DNA of 64,000 nucleotides. Source: Bacteroidales bacterium (GTDB lineage: Bacteria > Bacteroidota > Bacteroidia > Bacteroidales > Bacteroidaceae). The DNA is taken from assembly GCA_012517855.1 (NCBI GenBank), contig JAAYUD010000096.1, positions 1 through 64,000 on the forward strand. Direction: 5' to 3'. Shown here one piece after another: positions 29,881 through 39,727 of the stretch. How positions within the stretch are numbered: position 1 is the first letter of the stretch; every line of letters begins with the position of its first letter. The notes beneath the pieces were generated by a model that made no database searches, was not told the DNA's origin, and saw only the letters and a program-made list of their open reading frames with translations. A program made the position numbers and the translations under genes.

Positions 29881-32800
29881 TTAGAAAGATAATTGTACAC
29901 CAAGATTGAAAGTTCTCGCACTTGGATAAGAATCCATATCAACGCCACGACGGGTTGGGTCACTACCAAAAGCATTTACATCAGGATCATACCAACGATA
30001 CTTGGTGATAGTAAACAAATTGTTCACGGAGAATGTAATATTAACCGTTTCAACACCTTCTATAGGATTGTTGAAACGATATCCCATCGTAATATTCTTC
30101 ATCCGTAAGAAAGAGCCATTTTCGACGAAACGATCAGAGGCTTTCAATGCCCTAGTATAAGTAATATCGGCACGTGGGAATTGAGCATTTTTTCTATTCG
30201 TATCGGTCCAGCGGTTGTCCCAAACAAACTTAGGCATATTACTAGTCCCAGACATATCATAACCTACTAAATTTGCATTCAATATATCATTTCCTTGAAT
30301 ACCCTGAATAAAGAAACTTAACGTAAAATCTTTATACGTAAAAGTATTGGTCAAACCATAAATAAAATCAGGGTTTGTATTGCCGATCACCACTTTGTCG
30401 CGGCTGTCAATGGTGCCATTATGGTCAATATCTTTATATTTTACCTGACCAATCATACTCCGGACAACATTGTCTGCAGCATCTTTATATTGAGGATTAG
30501 CCCGAACTTCCGCTTCATTATCGAAGTAACCATCTTCTTTGTATCCATATATTGTACCCATAGACATTCCATTACGACGAATGAACATACTTTCTAACCC
30601 CCAACATACATCTGAGAACTGATCTGCAGGAAGATTACATACTTTATTTTTATTAAACGAAATATTAGCATCAATTTTCCACATAAAACGCCTATTATTA
30701 ACAGGGATGAAATTTCCTGTGATTTCCAAACCGCTATTTTTAATATTCGAATAATTGGAGGGGACAGTATTAAATCCAGTGGAGTAAGGTATATATAAGT
30801 TTTGCAATAAGCCTGTCGTATTTTTACGATAATAGTCAATTACGAAATTCACTCTATTGTTTAAAATCGACATATCTAAACCGACATTATACTGCTTCGT
30901 ATTTTCCCATTTCAAATTTGGAGCAGCAGGGCCCGCCCAACGATCTTCAGCATATCCACCAGAGAGCACTCCATTATAAGTGTAAGGATATGCTACCATT
31001 TGAGAACGTGTTGAATAAGAATTAATACTTTGATTACCGGTCTCACCATAACCGATACGCAATTTCAGGTTATCAAAGAAATTAAGTTTCTTAATGAAAC
31101 TCTCTTCCGACAATCTCCAAGCAAACGCTCCTGAATAGAAATCAGCCCATCTGTGGAAAGCCAAACGGCTGGAGCCATCGCGACGCCATGATGCCGTAAA
31201 CAAATATTTATCCATCAAAATGTAGTTTGCACGAGCTAAATAAGACATTAAACTGCTGCGTCCTCTACTCGAAGAAGGAGTATCGTACTTAGTTGCCCCA
31301 CCCATGTCATATTCTTCATTAATATCAGTGGCAAAACCAGAGCCGGACATTGACTTGCCACCCCAATCGACTTTTTCATAAGTAGTACCAAGTACAGCGT
31401 CCACATGATGAATGCCAAAATTTTTATTGAAAGATAAGGTCGTTTCTGAAGACATACTTTGATACCAATAATCAGACTGCGAGGCATAACCATTTATAGG
31501 TGTTACACCACCTTGAATATATCTATTATAATATTGATCCCTCTTGGACTGACTATATCCATACCCGAAACTTTCTTTCAAATTTAAGAAATCAAAGAAA
31601 TTGATTTGCCCATAAGTAGAGTTGTAGAAATCTATTGACTCCAATATATTTTTTGCTGTCTGCGCATAAAGATACGGATTAGAACGGCTATTTCCATAAT
31701 CCTCCGAAAAGCCGGAAGGGTGGTCAGGGTCGTAAATACCTTTAGTTGGAGTGAAAGAGATGGCATCGTTGATAATGCCAAATGTCTCAGAATTCGTTCT
31801 CGTCATACGGTTTTGAGACTTAGATGCAGTTAAGAAGTTACCGAACTGAAACCATTTAGTCACTTTTCTTTCTATATTCGAACGTATATTATAACGTTTG
31901 TAATAAGAATTGACAATGATACCCTGCTGATCTAATGCTCCTATTGAAAATGTATAAGAACCTTTCTGATCACCACCGGACAAACCTAAATTATAGTCTT
32001 GTGTAAAAGCGGTATGGAATATTTGATCTTGCCAATTGGTATTGAAACACCATTGCTTACCATTCGCAAAATAACCGGTTCTATAATCGTCTGGGCTACC
32101 ATTATAAGTACTATCGGTTCGAGCAATAATTTGCCCAGTTGCCGGATCGGTGACAGTTCTAAAAGTCCATCTTCCGGGAACAGGATAAGGCAATAGATTA
32201 TCCGGAGTATATTCACCACCATCGTATGTATATTTATTACGCGCTTCTTCATTTCTAAATTCAGCGTATGTACCGGCATCCAATACCTTCATCTTCTTAA
32301 TAGCATTTGTAATGGAGTAGTTCGCACTGAATTCGACTTTAGTTTTTTCTCCCAATTTACCACGTTTAGTCGTAATAAGAACAACACCATTAGCCCCACG
32401 AGAACCATAAATCGCCGTAGCCGAGGCATCTTTCAATACTTCAATAGACTCTACATCACGAGGATTCAAAAAGCTCAAAGGATTATTGGTCTGTTTAGTA
32501 GCATAGTCAGTGCCTGGAGCAGATCCTGTATTAAACGGTACACCGTCGACTACATACAAAGGTTCTGCAGACGTAGTGAAAGAGTTTGCTCCACGAATCT
32601 GAATACTGATCCCTGCCCCAGGAGCTCCATCGGATTGCATAACTTGTACACCGGCAATTTTTCCCTGTAAAGCCTGATTAACATTAACAGGGTTTGTCTT
32701 TAGCAACTCATCCCCTTTAATAGAAGCGACAGAACCGGTTAAATCCCTTTTCTTCACAGTTCCATAGCCAATTGCAACGACTTCTCCTAAAGTAGTCACT

Positions 32801-33132
32801 TCTTCTTGCATGTGCACAGTCAAAGATTTATGCCCATTAACAACGACCATCTTTGTTTTATATCCAATACACGAGAATTTCAACACAGATTTCTGAACGT
32901 TCTTCACAGAAATTGAAAACCGTCCATCCATATCGGACATTGTACCATTCTTTGCCCCCATCTCTACTATAGAGACGCCATTAAAAGGAGAATCTTTTTC
33001 ATCTAAAACCACTCCCTTTACCACTGTTTCTTGTGAGAACACAGAAGGAAGACAAAATAGAAGCAGAAAGACTGATAGTATACCAACTTTCAGTACTTCA
33101 CAACAATAAAAACTTTTCTTTTTGATTTTCAT
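29881..33132 (-). CDS. SusC/RagA-family TonB-linked outer-membrane protein
   Basis: VVKGVVLDEKDSPFNGVSI, VAIGYGTVKKRDLTGSV, SIEVLKDASATAIYGSRGANGVVLITTK. Confidence 0.95.
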   Translation of the reverse strand: MKIKKKSFYCCEVLKVGILSVFLLLFCLPSVFSQETVVKGVVLDEKDSPFNGVSIVEMGAKNGTMSDMDGRFSISVKNVQKSVLKFSCIGYKTKMVVVNGHKSLTVHMQEEVTTLGEVVAIGYGTVKKRDLTGSVASIKGDELLKTNPVNVNQALQGKIAGVQVMQSDGAPGAGISIQIRGANSFTTSAEPLYVVDGVPFNTGSAPGTDYATKQTNNPLSFLNPRDVESIEVLKDASATAIYGSRGANGVVLITTKRGKLGEKTKVEFSANYSITNAIKKMKVLDAGTYAEFRNEEARNKYTYDGGEYTPDNLLPYPVPGRWTFRTVTDPATGQIIARTDSTYNGSPDDYRTGYFANGKQWCFNTNWQDQIFHTAFTQDYNLGLSGGDQKGSYTFSIGALDQQGIIVNSYYKRYNIRSNIERKVTKWFQFGNFLTASKSQNRMTRTNSETFGIINDAISFTPTKGIYDPDHPSGFSEDYGNSRSNPYLYAQTAKNILESIDFYNSTYGQINFFDFLNLKESFGYGYSQSKRDQYYNRYIQGGVTPINGYASQSDYWYQSMSSETTLSFNKNFGIHHVDAVLGTTYEKVDWGGKSMSGSGFATDINEEYDMGGATKYDTPSSSRGRSSLMSYLARANYILMDKYLFTASWRRDGSSRLAFHRWADFYSGAFAWRLSEESFIKKLNFFDNLKLRIGYGETGNQSINSYSTRSQMVAYPYTYNGVLSGGYAEDRWAGPAAPNLKWENTKQYNVGLDMSILNNRVNFVIDYYRKNTTGLLQNLYIPYSTGFNTVPSNYSNIKNSGLEITGNFIPVNNRRFMWKIDANISFNKNKVCNLPADQFSDVCWGLESMFIRRNGMSMGTIYGYKEDGYFDNEAEVRANPQYKDAADNVVRSMIGQVKYKDIDHNGTIDSRDKVVIGNTNPDFIYGLTNTFTYKDFTLSFFIQGIQGNDILNANLVGYDMSGTSNMPKFVWDNRWTDTNRKNAQFPRADITYTRALKASDRFVENGSFLRMKNITMGYRFNNPIEGVETVNITFSVNNLFTITKYRWYDPDVNAFGSDPTRRGVDMDSYPSARTFNLGVQLSF

Positions 33133-33453
33133 AATAAGAATTTTGCATTACAAATATTAAACTTCCATATACATAAACATTTTAGGAATATCCAACCCAA
33201 TATTTCCACGAAATAGAATTCCCGGAAATTAAAAGTGCACTATTCAGAGAATATCAATATTTAATTTAATTAACCACAAAAAGCAAATGCAATTTAACAA
33301 TACAAAAACACATACAATAAATAAATAACTAAATAACAGTATATTATGTATAAATCAAATTTTAAACAAAGCATCAAGATTCCTGTTTAAAAAGCGCATA
33401 CAAAGCTATTTAAACAATATTTCAATAATGTTGCTACTATGTTACAAAATGAT

Positions 33454-34464
33454 TTAGTTTGCTCCTGAAAGAATAATAAGAGCCAGTCCTAAAGCATACA
33501 GAACAAACATAAGCACCAATAAAGTATTAACCGTTTTACTTCTATGAGAAAACTCATGCCATACAAAAACACCCCAAAAAGCGGCAATCATAGGAGCCCC
33601 TTGCCCTAGAGCATAAGATATAGCAGGACTAGCCTTGCCCGCAGAGATATAACTCAAAGATGTACCAAGCGCCCAAATAATGCCACCTAATATTCCTACG
33701 CTATGCAATTTTAATGGAGCAGAAAAATAAGTTTTATAGCTAACAGGAAGTCCAACAAATGGCTTCTTCATCAAAACAGAATTAAAAACAAAGTTACTCA
33801 AGAACACGCCGATTGAAAAGACAAAAATAGCAGAATAGGGTGTCATCATACCAACTGCCGGCGATTCAAAATTCTGAACATCCATACCCTTTATTACAAA
33901 TCTATAAAACAAGGACATTAAAACACCGGCAACTAAAGCTACAACAACGCCTTTTCTGTTAGCACTTTTTTCTATAGAGTTTGTTTGCGTCTTACCAGAT
34001 GCAACTCCATTACAAATAATGGCAATTGTTATTAGCACAACTCCACTAAAAAGCAAAATAGGGTTTCCTCCCGGAATTCCTATATAATTTATAATTACAC
34101 CAAGCACCAATGCTATTCCAACCCCCAAAGGAAAGGCCACTGCCATACCTGCCAATGAAATTGAAGCAGATAGCAGAATATTAGAAGCATTAAATATAAT
34201 ACCTCCAAGCAGAACCCACATAACACTTTGCAGAGAAACTTGAAGTAAATCTTGAACAAATGGTCTCCCCATCTCTCCATGGCTACCCATCGTAAAGCCA
34301 AGCAAGACAGTAAACAAGACCATTCCAATCACATAGTCCCAATAATAAAGCTCATACCGCCAATTGCTAGAGACTAATTTTTGTGTATTACCCCACGACC
34401 CCCAACAGATCATTGTAATCACACAAAAAAGAACAGCAATCAAGTAACTACTAACTGTAAACAT
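33454..34464 (-). CDS. GRP/RhaT-type sugar permease (RusT-like candidate)
   Basis: Ten-TM-like drug/metabolite-superfamily pattern, MICWGSWGNTQKL; adjacent to ribokinase. Confidence 0.8.
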   Translation of the reverse strand: MFTVSSYLIAVLFCVITMICWGSWGNTQKLVSSNWRYELYYWDYVIGMVLFTVLLGFTMGSHGEMGRPFVQDLLQVSLQSVMWVLLGGIIFNASNILLSASISLAGMAVAFPLGVGIALVLGVIINYIGIPGGNPILLFSGVVLITIAIICNGVASGKTQTNSIEKSANRKGVVVALVAGVLMSLFYRFVIKGMDVQNFESPAVGMMTPYSAIFVFSIGVFLSNFVFNSVLMKKPFVGLPVSYKTYFSAPLKLHSVGILGGIIWALGTSLSYISAGKASPAISYALGQGAPMIAAFWGVFVWHEFSHRSKTVNTLLVLMFVLYALGLALIILSGAN

Positions 34465-34500
34465 AACATTAGATATTTATAAATGATCAACAAATAAAAT

Positions 34501-35430
34501 TCACACAAAAGTATTGCCTATTTCATTCCTAAAAGGAATAGATCCCTGTGCGCCCATTCTTGTTACACAAATCGAGGCAGCCTTCGTTCCAAATTGGACA
34601 GCCTCGAATACTGTTTTACCTTCTGCCAAAGCGACACATACTCCACCACAGAAAGTATCACCTGCCGCAGTAGTATCAACAGCTTCTACGCTATAAGCAG
34701 GAATCTGTTTGTATTTTCCATCATGAAAGACAATAGTTCCTTTCGATCCCAGAGTGACAATCACCGTTTTAACACCCTTGGATATTATCTCTCCAATAGC
34801 ATCTTGAGCAGACTTCAAATCCGCAACACATCTTTTCGTAATAGTTTCCATTTCAGGCGAATTTGGTATTATAACATCTACATTCGACAATAATTCAGAA
34901 GGCAATGCCTCTTTTGGAGCAGGAGCAGGATTAAGTACAACTATTGCACCATGCTGCTTAGCCATACGAGCCGCATAAGTCACGGTGAGGACAGGAATCT
35001 CGAGTTGTAATAAAACGATAGCTGCGTTTTTGATAATTGGTTCCGCACGGTTTATATCTTCTTCAGATAAACAATAGTTAGCTCCAGAAGCCACAGATAT
35101 GCAATTTTCTCCCTTTTGATCTATATTAATAAGAGCAACGCCCGAGGGCTGTTCAGATGAAACACTTACATGCTCTACATTTATATGATCCTCATTATAT
35201 TTCGCGATAGCTTCCTTGCCAAACATATCATTACCCACTTTGCAAATAAATGAGACATCGCCTCCCAAACGAGTGGCAGCAACGGCTTGATTTGCACCTT
35301 TCCCGCCTGGATTCATCAAAAATTCTCCACCCAAAACGGTTTCTCCCGGTTTGGGGAAATGATCAGATTTAATGACCATATCTGTATTACTACTTCCAAT
35401 AACAACTATTTTTTTCTTTATATTGCTCAT
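34501..35430 (-). CDS. rbsK: Ribokinase (PfkB family; ORF open to 35499)
   Basis: VIGSSNTDMV, GGKGANQAVAAARLG-like motif, DTTAAGDTFCGG. Confidence 0.92.
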   Translation of the reverse strand: MSNIKKKIVVIGSSNTDMVIKSDHFPKPGETVLGGEFLMNPGGKGANQAVAATRLGGDVSFICKVGNDMFGKEAIAKYNEDHINVEHVSVSSEQPSGVALINIDQKGENCISVASGANYCLSEEDINRAEPIIKNAAIVLLQLEIPVLTVTYAARMAKQHGAIVVLNPAPAPKEALPSELLSNVDVIIPNSPEMETITKRCVADLKSAQDAIGEIISKGVKTVIVTLGSKGTIVFHDGKYKQIPAYSVEAVDTTAAGDTFCGGVCVALAEGKTVFEAVQFGTKAASICVTRMGAQGSIPFRNEIGNTFV

Positions 35431-35452
35431 GATTTTAGAGGTTACATTAATT

Positions 35453-37003
35453 TTAGCGATTCTTATATAAGGTAGTATTCGGATGATCGGAATATACAAT
35501 GATGTCTCCTAAATAAATCTGAGCATCATTTTGTGGATTCAACCATCGATATTCTATTTTATGTTCTTTTAATGGCAGCTGATAATGATAGAACAAATCT
35601 ACCCGCCTATTATCTATGCAATCATCGGAAGCTGTAGGAAGATTAGCAGTTTCTAACAATTTGCCATCCACATACAATTCGACCTTTGCTACATAATTAC
35701 TGTTTCCAGAGCATTTGACATATCCTCTTTGAACAAAACCAATACCCACAAAATTTACATTTTTCTCTCCTGTCAGCATTGCATTGACTACTAATTTATC
35801 TACAGGATAATGTCCTAAAAAAGACTTTTCATATCTTACAGGTAACGGTCTTTCAGAATTAATAAGAACGCGATTACTTTCTATTTTACCTCCATTTACA
35901 ACGATTTGCTTCTGAGCATGATCAAAGCTCAATTTACAAAGCTTGTTCAAAGAAACATCTGTATATGCAAATGGCCTATCCATCACATCGTAAATACTTT
36001 CTCTGAAACGTTCAGGAATCTTCGAATATCCTAAGACAGTACCTAATATTCCTGCTGACGTTGCCGCATTACAATCAGCATCTTGCCCACAACGAGCAGC
36101 AATATCTATAGTCGTATAAAAATCTTTATGACCGTAAAGAAGCCCCATCGTCACATAAGCGCTGTTAATCTTAGCATCAATATCAAAAGGCTCAAATACC
36201 CCATCAGGGCAACCGACCTCTGAACTCCACTTCTTTTGTAGCTCAAACCAAGTACGTTTCCAATCATTCGGATACATTTTATGCCAATTGATAACATCCT
36301 TAATACATGCATAAAAATCACTTTGAGTAGGGATTGTGGCCAATGCATTTTTCACAATCCAGTCCATATCATCCGAAGAGAAAGATAATGAATAAAGTGC
36401 CCCAACATAAACTCCACCATACCATCCATCGCCGTAAGTAAACAAATGTCCTACTTTATCAGAGATTTTAGATGCACTATTGGGCATGCCAGGACACATT
36501 AAGCCAACAAAATCGGCTTCTATCTGATAATCGATATCATCGGCATGCGGATTATTTAACCAACAACCCAAAGGTTTTATATTATGAGTTATATTATACC
36601 GAGCTACCTGATTAGCATGCCAAAGAGGAAACTTCATACGAGCAAACGAATGCGCAAATGAATCGACCGGAGCATACAATCCTAAACGATCAACCACATT
36701 CACAAAAACAATATTGACATATAAATCATCATACAATCCAGGAAATGTATCATAATAATATTTTACGCTATTTTTCGACCATTTGATAGGTGTATAATCC
36801 TGAATCATTGTCCCATTATGCCTGAATTCTACGGGGCCACCATAAGTACAGCCAATTGTTTTAGCAATCCATCCACCCTTAATTTTATCAAACAGGCGTT
36901 CTTTAGAAATAGCAAATAGTTTACTTTGCGCTTTAGCAGGAGCAAAGAACATTACCTCTAAAAAAATGATACCCAAGATCATTACGACATTCTTTTTTCT
37001 CAT
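35453..37003 (-). CDS. ADP-ribosylglycohydrolase-family protein, secreted
   Basis: IKGGWIAKTIGCTYGGPVEF, GDGWYGGVYVGAL, CGQDADCNAATSAGILGTVLG. Confidence 0.85.
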   Translation of the reverse strand: MRKKNVVMILGIIFLEVMFFAPAKAQSKLFAISKERLFDKIKGGWIAKTIGCTYGGPVEFRHNGTMIQDYTPIKWSKNSVKYYYDTFPGLYDDLYVNIVFVNVVDRLGLYAPVDSFAHSFARMKFPLWHANQVARYNITHNIKPLGCWLNNPHADDIDYQIEADFVGLMCPGMPNSASKISDKVGHLFTYGDGWYGGVYVGALYSLSFSSDDMDWIVKNALATIPTQSDFYACIKDVINWHKMYPNDWKRTWFELQKKWSSEVGCPDGVFEPFDIDAKINSAYVTMGLLYGHKDFYTTIDIAARCGQDADCNAATSAGILGTVLGYSKIPERFRESIYDVMDRPFAYTDVSLNKLCKLSFDHAQKQIVVNGGKIESNRVLINSERPLPVRYEKSFLGHYPVDKLVVNAMLTGEKNVNFVGIGFVQRGYVKCSGNSNYVAKVELYVDGKLLETANLPTASDDCIDNRRVDLFYHYQLPLKEHKIEYRWLNPQNDAQIYLGDIIVYSDHPNTTLYKNR

Positions 37004-37015
37004 ATCTTTTTCTTT

Positions 37016-38308
37016 CTATTTATTTTCAACTTTAGAAGATTCATTGCCGATAGCATTATAAACAGAAACTTCATAACTTCCTACCGCACTTGATTGTTTA
37101 TCAACATATTCTTTCGGATAATATCCTCCACGTTGTTGCAACATCATAATCAACATTCCATTTCTATATATATTATATCCCGCAGCTTCTGCAAAATCAT
37201 CAGCTAGCCATGAAATTTTTATCCCGTCATCAACTTTTGAGACCGTTACGCTTTCCACCGGTTGAGGAGTGGGCAATAGAGGGAGTACACCTTTGCTACA
37301 ATAATGGATATAAGAATCGTTGTAGTCTTTATGCACAATCAAAGGACTGTTATAATGATCATAAGCAAAACTTATAAAATTTTCCACATAAGGTTTTTCT
37401 GCTTTCAACTGCTCCGCAACACGAGACAAAGGAGCACTAACGCCGTACGGACTAATAAAGGTTTCTACATTACCCCAAAACTTCAACCCGGACTTTGTAT
37501 CAACTGCTTGTTTCAATTTAGAGAACCACATCGGCACACTGGATAGTTCCAATCCACCTGCCCCAACACAGTCTTGAGGAACAAACACATCACCTTTTCT
37601 AAAGTTTGTTTGCGCAAAGATATTAATCCAAAACTGTTTATATCCATCAGCATCCAATCCGCCTGCCTTTTCATTCATAAAAGGAGATAGCCACAAAGGC
37701 ATATTTGGACTAACAGACGAAAGATGTCCCAGATTTGTATTCAACGCATTAACAAGCGCAACTTGGCGGTCATTTGAAATCCAATTGACATTATCTACTT
37801 CCCAAACCCAATACCAACCATACATCGTATCACCATATTTACTTTTATATAATGATAATAATTCATCGGCAACAGAATTTCCAATATTCATTTGATTAAC
37901 AAGCCAATCAGCACTAACTTTAGAGTTCCACCACTTATCATTAAAATTCAATCCCAATAAAATTTTAATGCCATATTTATGAGCGCTCTCCAAGCACTTG
38001 CCAATACTTTCATTTTGAGTTGACGGGCTGAATAATTTTGATGGATAACAAGTTGTAAGTTGCCCATTGAGATCCATAGACCAAGCCGGTCCATAAATAA
38101 GATATTGAATACCTGCATTTTTCAACATATTCATTTCTTGTTCCCATCGAGCCATATCCCAGTCGGAAGATAACCATGGTTGCAAAAAAGAGCCACAAAA
38201 ACGGGGAGTGGAGAGACCCCCGTTTTCTTGTTTTTCAGAAGAATTGGAAGAAGAACAGCCAACTATGAAAAACAAAAGACCTATTATGAATACGATAATC
38301 TTTTTCAT
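37016..38308 (-). CDS. DUF4434-like lipoprotein with FN3-like C-terminus
   Basis: Lipobox FIVGCSSSN; YGWYWVWEVDN, PQDCVGAGG, FWGNVETF; paralogue of C-terminal half of 19388 ORF. Confidence 0.8.
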   Translation of the reverse strand: MKKIIVFIIGLLFFIVGCSSSNSSEKQENGGLSTPRFCGSFLQPWLSSDWDMARWEQEMNMLKNAGIQYLIYGPAWSMDLNGQLTTCYPSKLFSPSTQNESIGKCLESAHKYGIKILLGLNFNDKWWNSKVSADWLVNQMNIGNSVADELLSLYKSKYGDTMYGWYWVWEVDNVNWISNDRQVALVNALNTNLGHLSSVSPNMPLWLSPFMNEKAGGLDADGYKQFWINIFAQTNFRKGDVFVPQDCVGAGGLELSSVPMWFSKLKQAVDTKSGLKFWGNVETFISPYGVSAPLSRVAEQLKAEKPYVENFISFAYDHYNSPLIVHKDYNDSYIHYCSKGVLPLLPTPQPVESVTVSKVDDGIKISWLADDFAEAAGYNIYRNGMLIMMLQQRGGYYPKEYVDKQSSAVGSYEVSVYNAIGNESSKVENK

Positions 38309-39708
38309 TTACAATCTGTACGAAAAGGTGCCAAAGGCAAACCATTAATATCAAACAAATCAGGAACAGCATCATTGCTGAAACAATATCTAACCCCTTT
38401 AGGTTTCATAACATCATTCGAAGACACACTTATTAAACCATCATGCAATAATTTAGCCTGAGCAGGATAACATTTTCCTGTTTCATCAACCACCTCAAAA
38501 TGTTGTATCGTCTTTCCCTTGCAAACTAATTTCCCGATAGCAGTTGTAGTTACTACTACTTTATTGCCCTTTATCTTGAAACTTTTCAGCATTGGAGAAA
38601 ATGGATTTACTTCTTTATGATTGTACTTTTCATACAGGGCCATATTTCCCAAACGAAATCCGACTTCCTTTTTCAAAGCAGGATGAATATCCGATATATC
38701 ATTCACCAAATCTCCAATGGTCACCATACCGACATTAGTCATACGAGTCAACATATTTGATTGTTGTTCACGCAAGCAAGCTCCATTTTGGGCAGAGTAA
38801 CCATTCCAAGGTGCTATTTGCACATAATAAAAAGGAAGAAAATGACGATTAGCATTTCTCCATCCCTTAATTAAACCACCAAATAAATCACCATAATCTG
38901 CGGCCCGTTCATTATTTCCTTCGCCCTGATACCAAATAACACCAGCTATCGTATAATTAATAATAGGAGATATCATCGCATTGTATATAGAAGAGGGAGC
39001 TATTGGAGTCCAACCAAGAGACTGCTTATGGGCTTTCTGATACAATGAGTTCTCCAGCTTATATGACGAATCAGGGATCCACGGTTCGATAGAAGTTCCT
39101 CCCCAATAAGAACCAATTAAACCCACCGGAACATTTAGTTTCTCATTTAAACGATAACCGAAGTAATATGCGACGACGCTAAAATTCTGACATGTTTCGG
39201 GAGAGCATATTTCCCATTTTCCAGCAATCTGGTCTTGCGGATATTCGGAAGTTGCTTTGGAGACTTTAAAGAAACGAATACTTTTACCGGTAAGGTCTTC
39301 TTTTACATTCTTGGCATCATCTACACGCCACATGAAACAGTATTCCATATTAGACTGTCCAGAGCATAACCATGTTTCCCCAATTAGTATATCATCAACT
39401 GTCTTTACTAATTTATTGTCCCAACCATAGAAACGAATCTGAAAAGGACCTGATTCGGAAGGGGTATGAATATAAGACTCCCATTTGCAATACTCGTTAG
39501 AAGAGGTATGAATAGTATCGGTTGGATTCCAGCTACACACAATTTTCAGATCCCACGTACCTGGACACCAGCCCCACAACTTCACTTCTGCATTACGCTG
39601 CATTACAGCATGATCACTAATAATAGAAGGTAAAGCAAACTCTTCATTTTGCGACAAGACATCGACAAAAGGCAGCAAAAATAAAATTAGATATACAAAT
39701 CTCTTCAT
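38305..39708 (-). CDS. SASA/SGNH sialate-O-acetylesterase-like esterase
   Basis: CSGQSNMEY, GSYWGGTSIEPWIP, VIWYQGEGN. Confidence 0.88.
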   Translation of the reverse strand: MKRFVYLILFLLPFVDVLSQNEEFALPSIISDHAVMQRNAEVKLWGWCPGTWDLKIVCSWNPTDTIHTSSNEYCKWESYIHTPSESGPFQIRFYGWDNKLVKTVDDILIGETWLCSGQSNMEYCFMWRVDDAKNVKEDLTGKSIRFFKVSKATSEYPQDQIAGKWEICSPETCQNFSVVAYYFGYRLNEKLNVPVGLIGSYWGGTSIEPWIPDSSYKLENSLYQKAHKQSLGWTPIAPSSIYNAMISPIINYTIAGVIWYQGEGNNERAADYGDLFGGLIKGWRNANRHFLPFYYVQIAPWNGYSAQNGACLREQQSNMLTRMTNVGMVTIGDLVNDISDIHPALKKEVGFRLGNMALYEKYNHKEVNPFSPMLKSFKIKGNKVVVTTTAIGKLVCKGKTIQHFEVVDETGKCYPAQAKLLHDGLISVSSNDVMKPKGVRYCFSNDAVPDLFDINGLPLAPFRTDCK

Positions 39709-39727
39709 AATAAAATATCTATTATAT

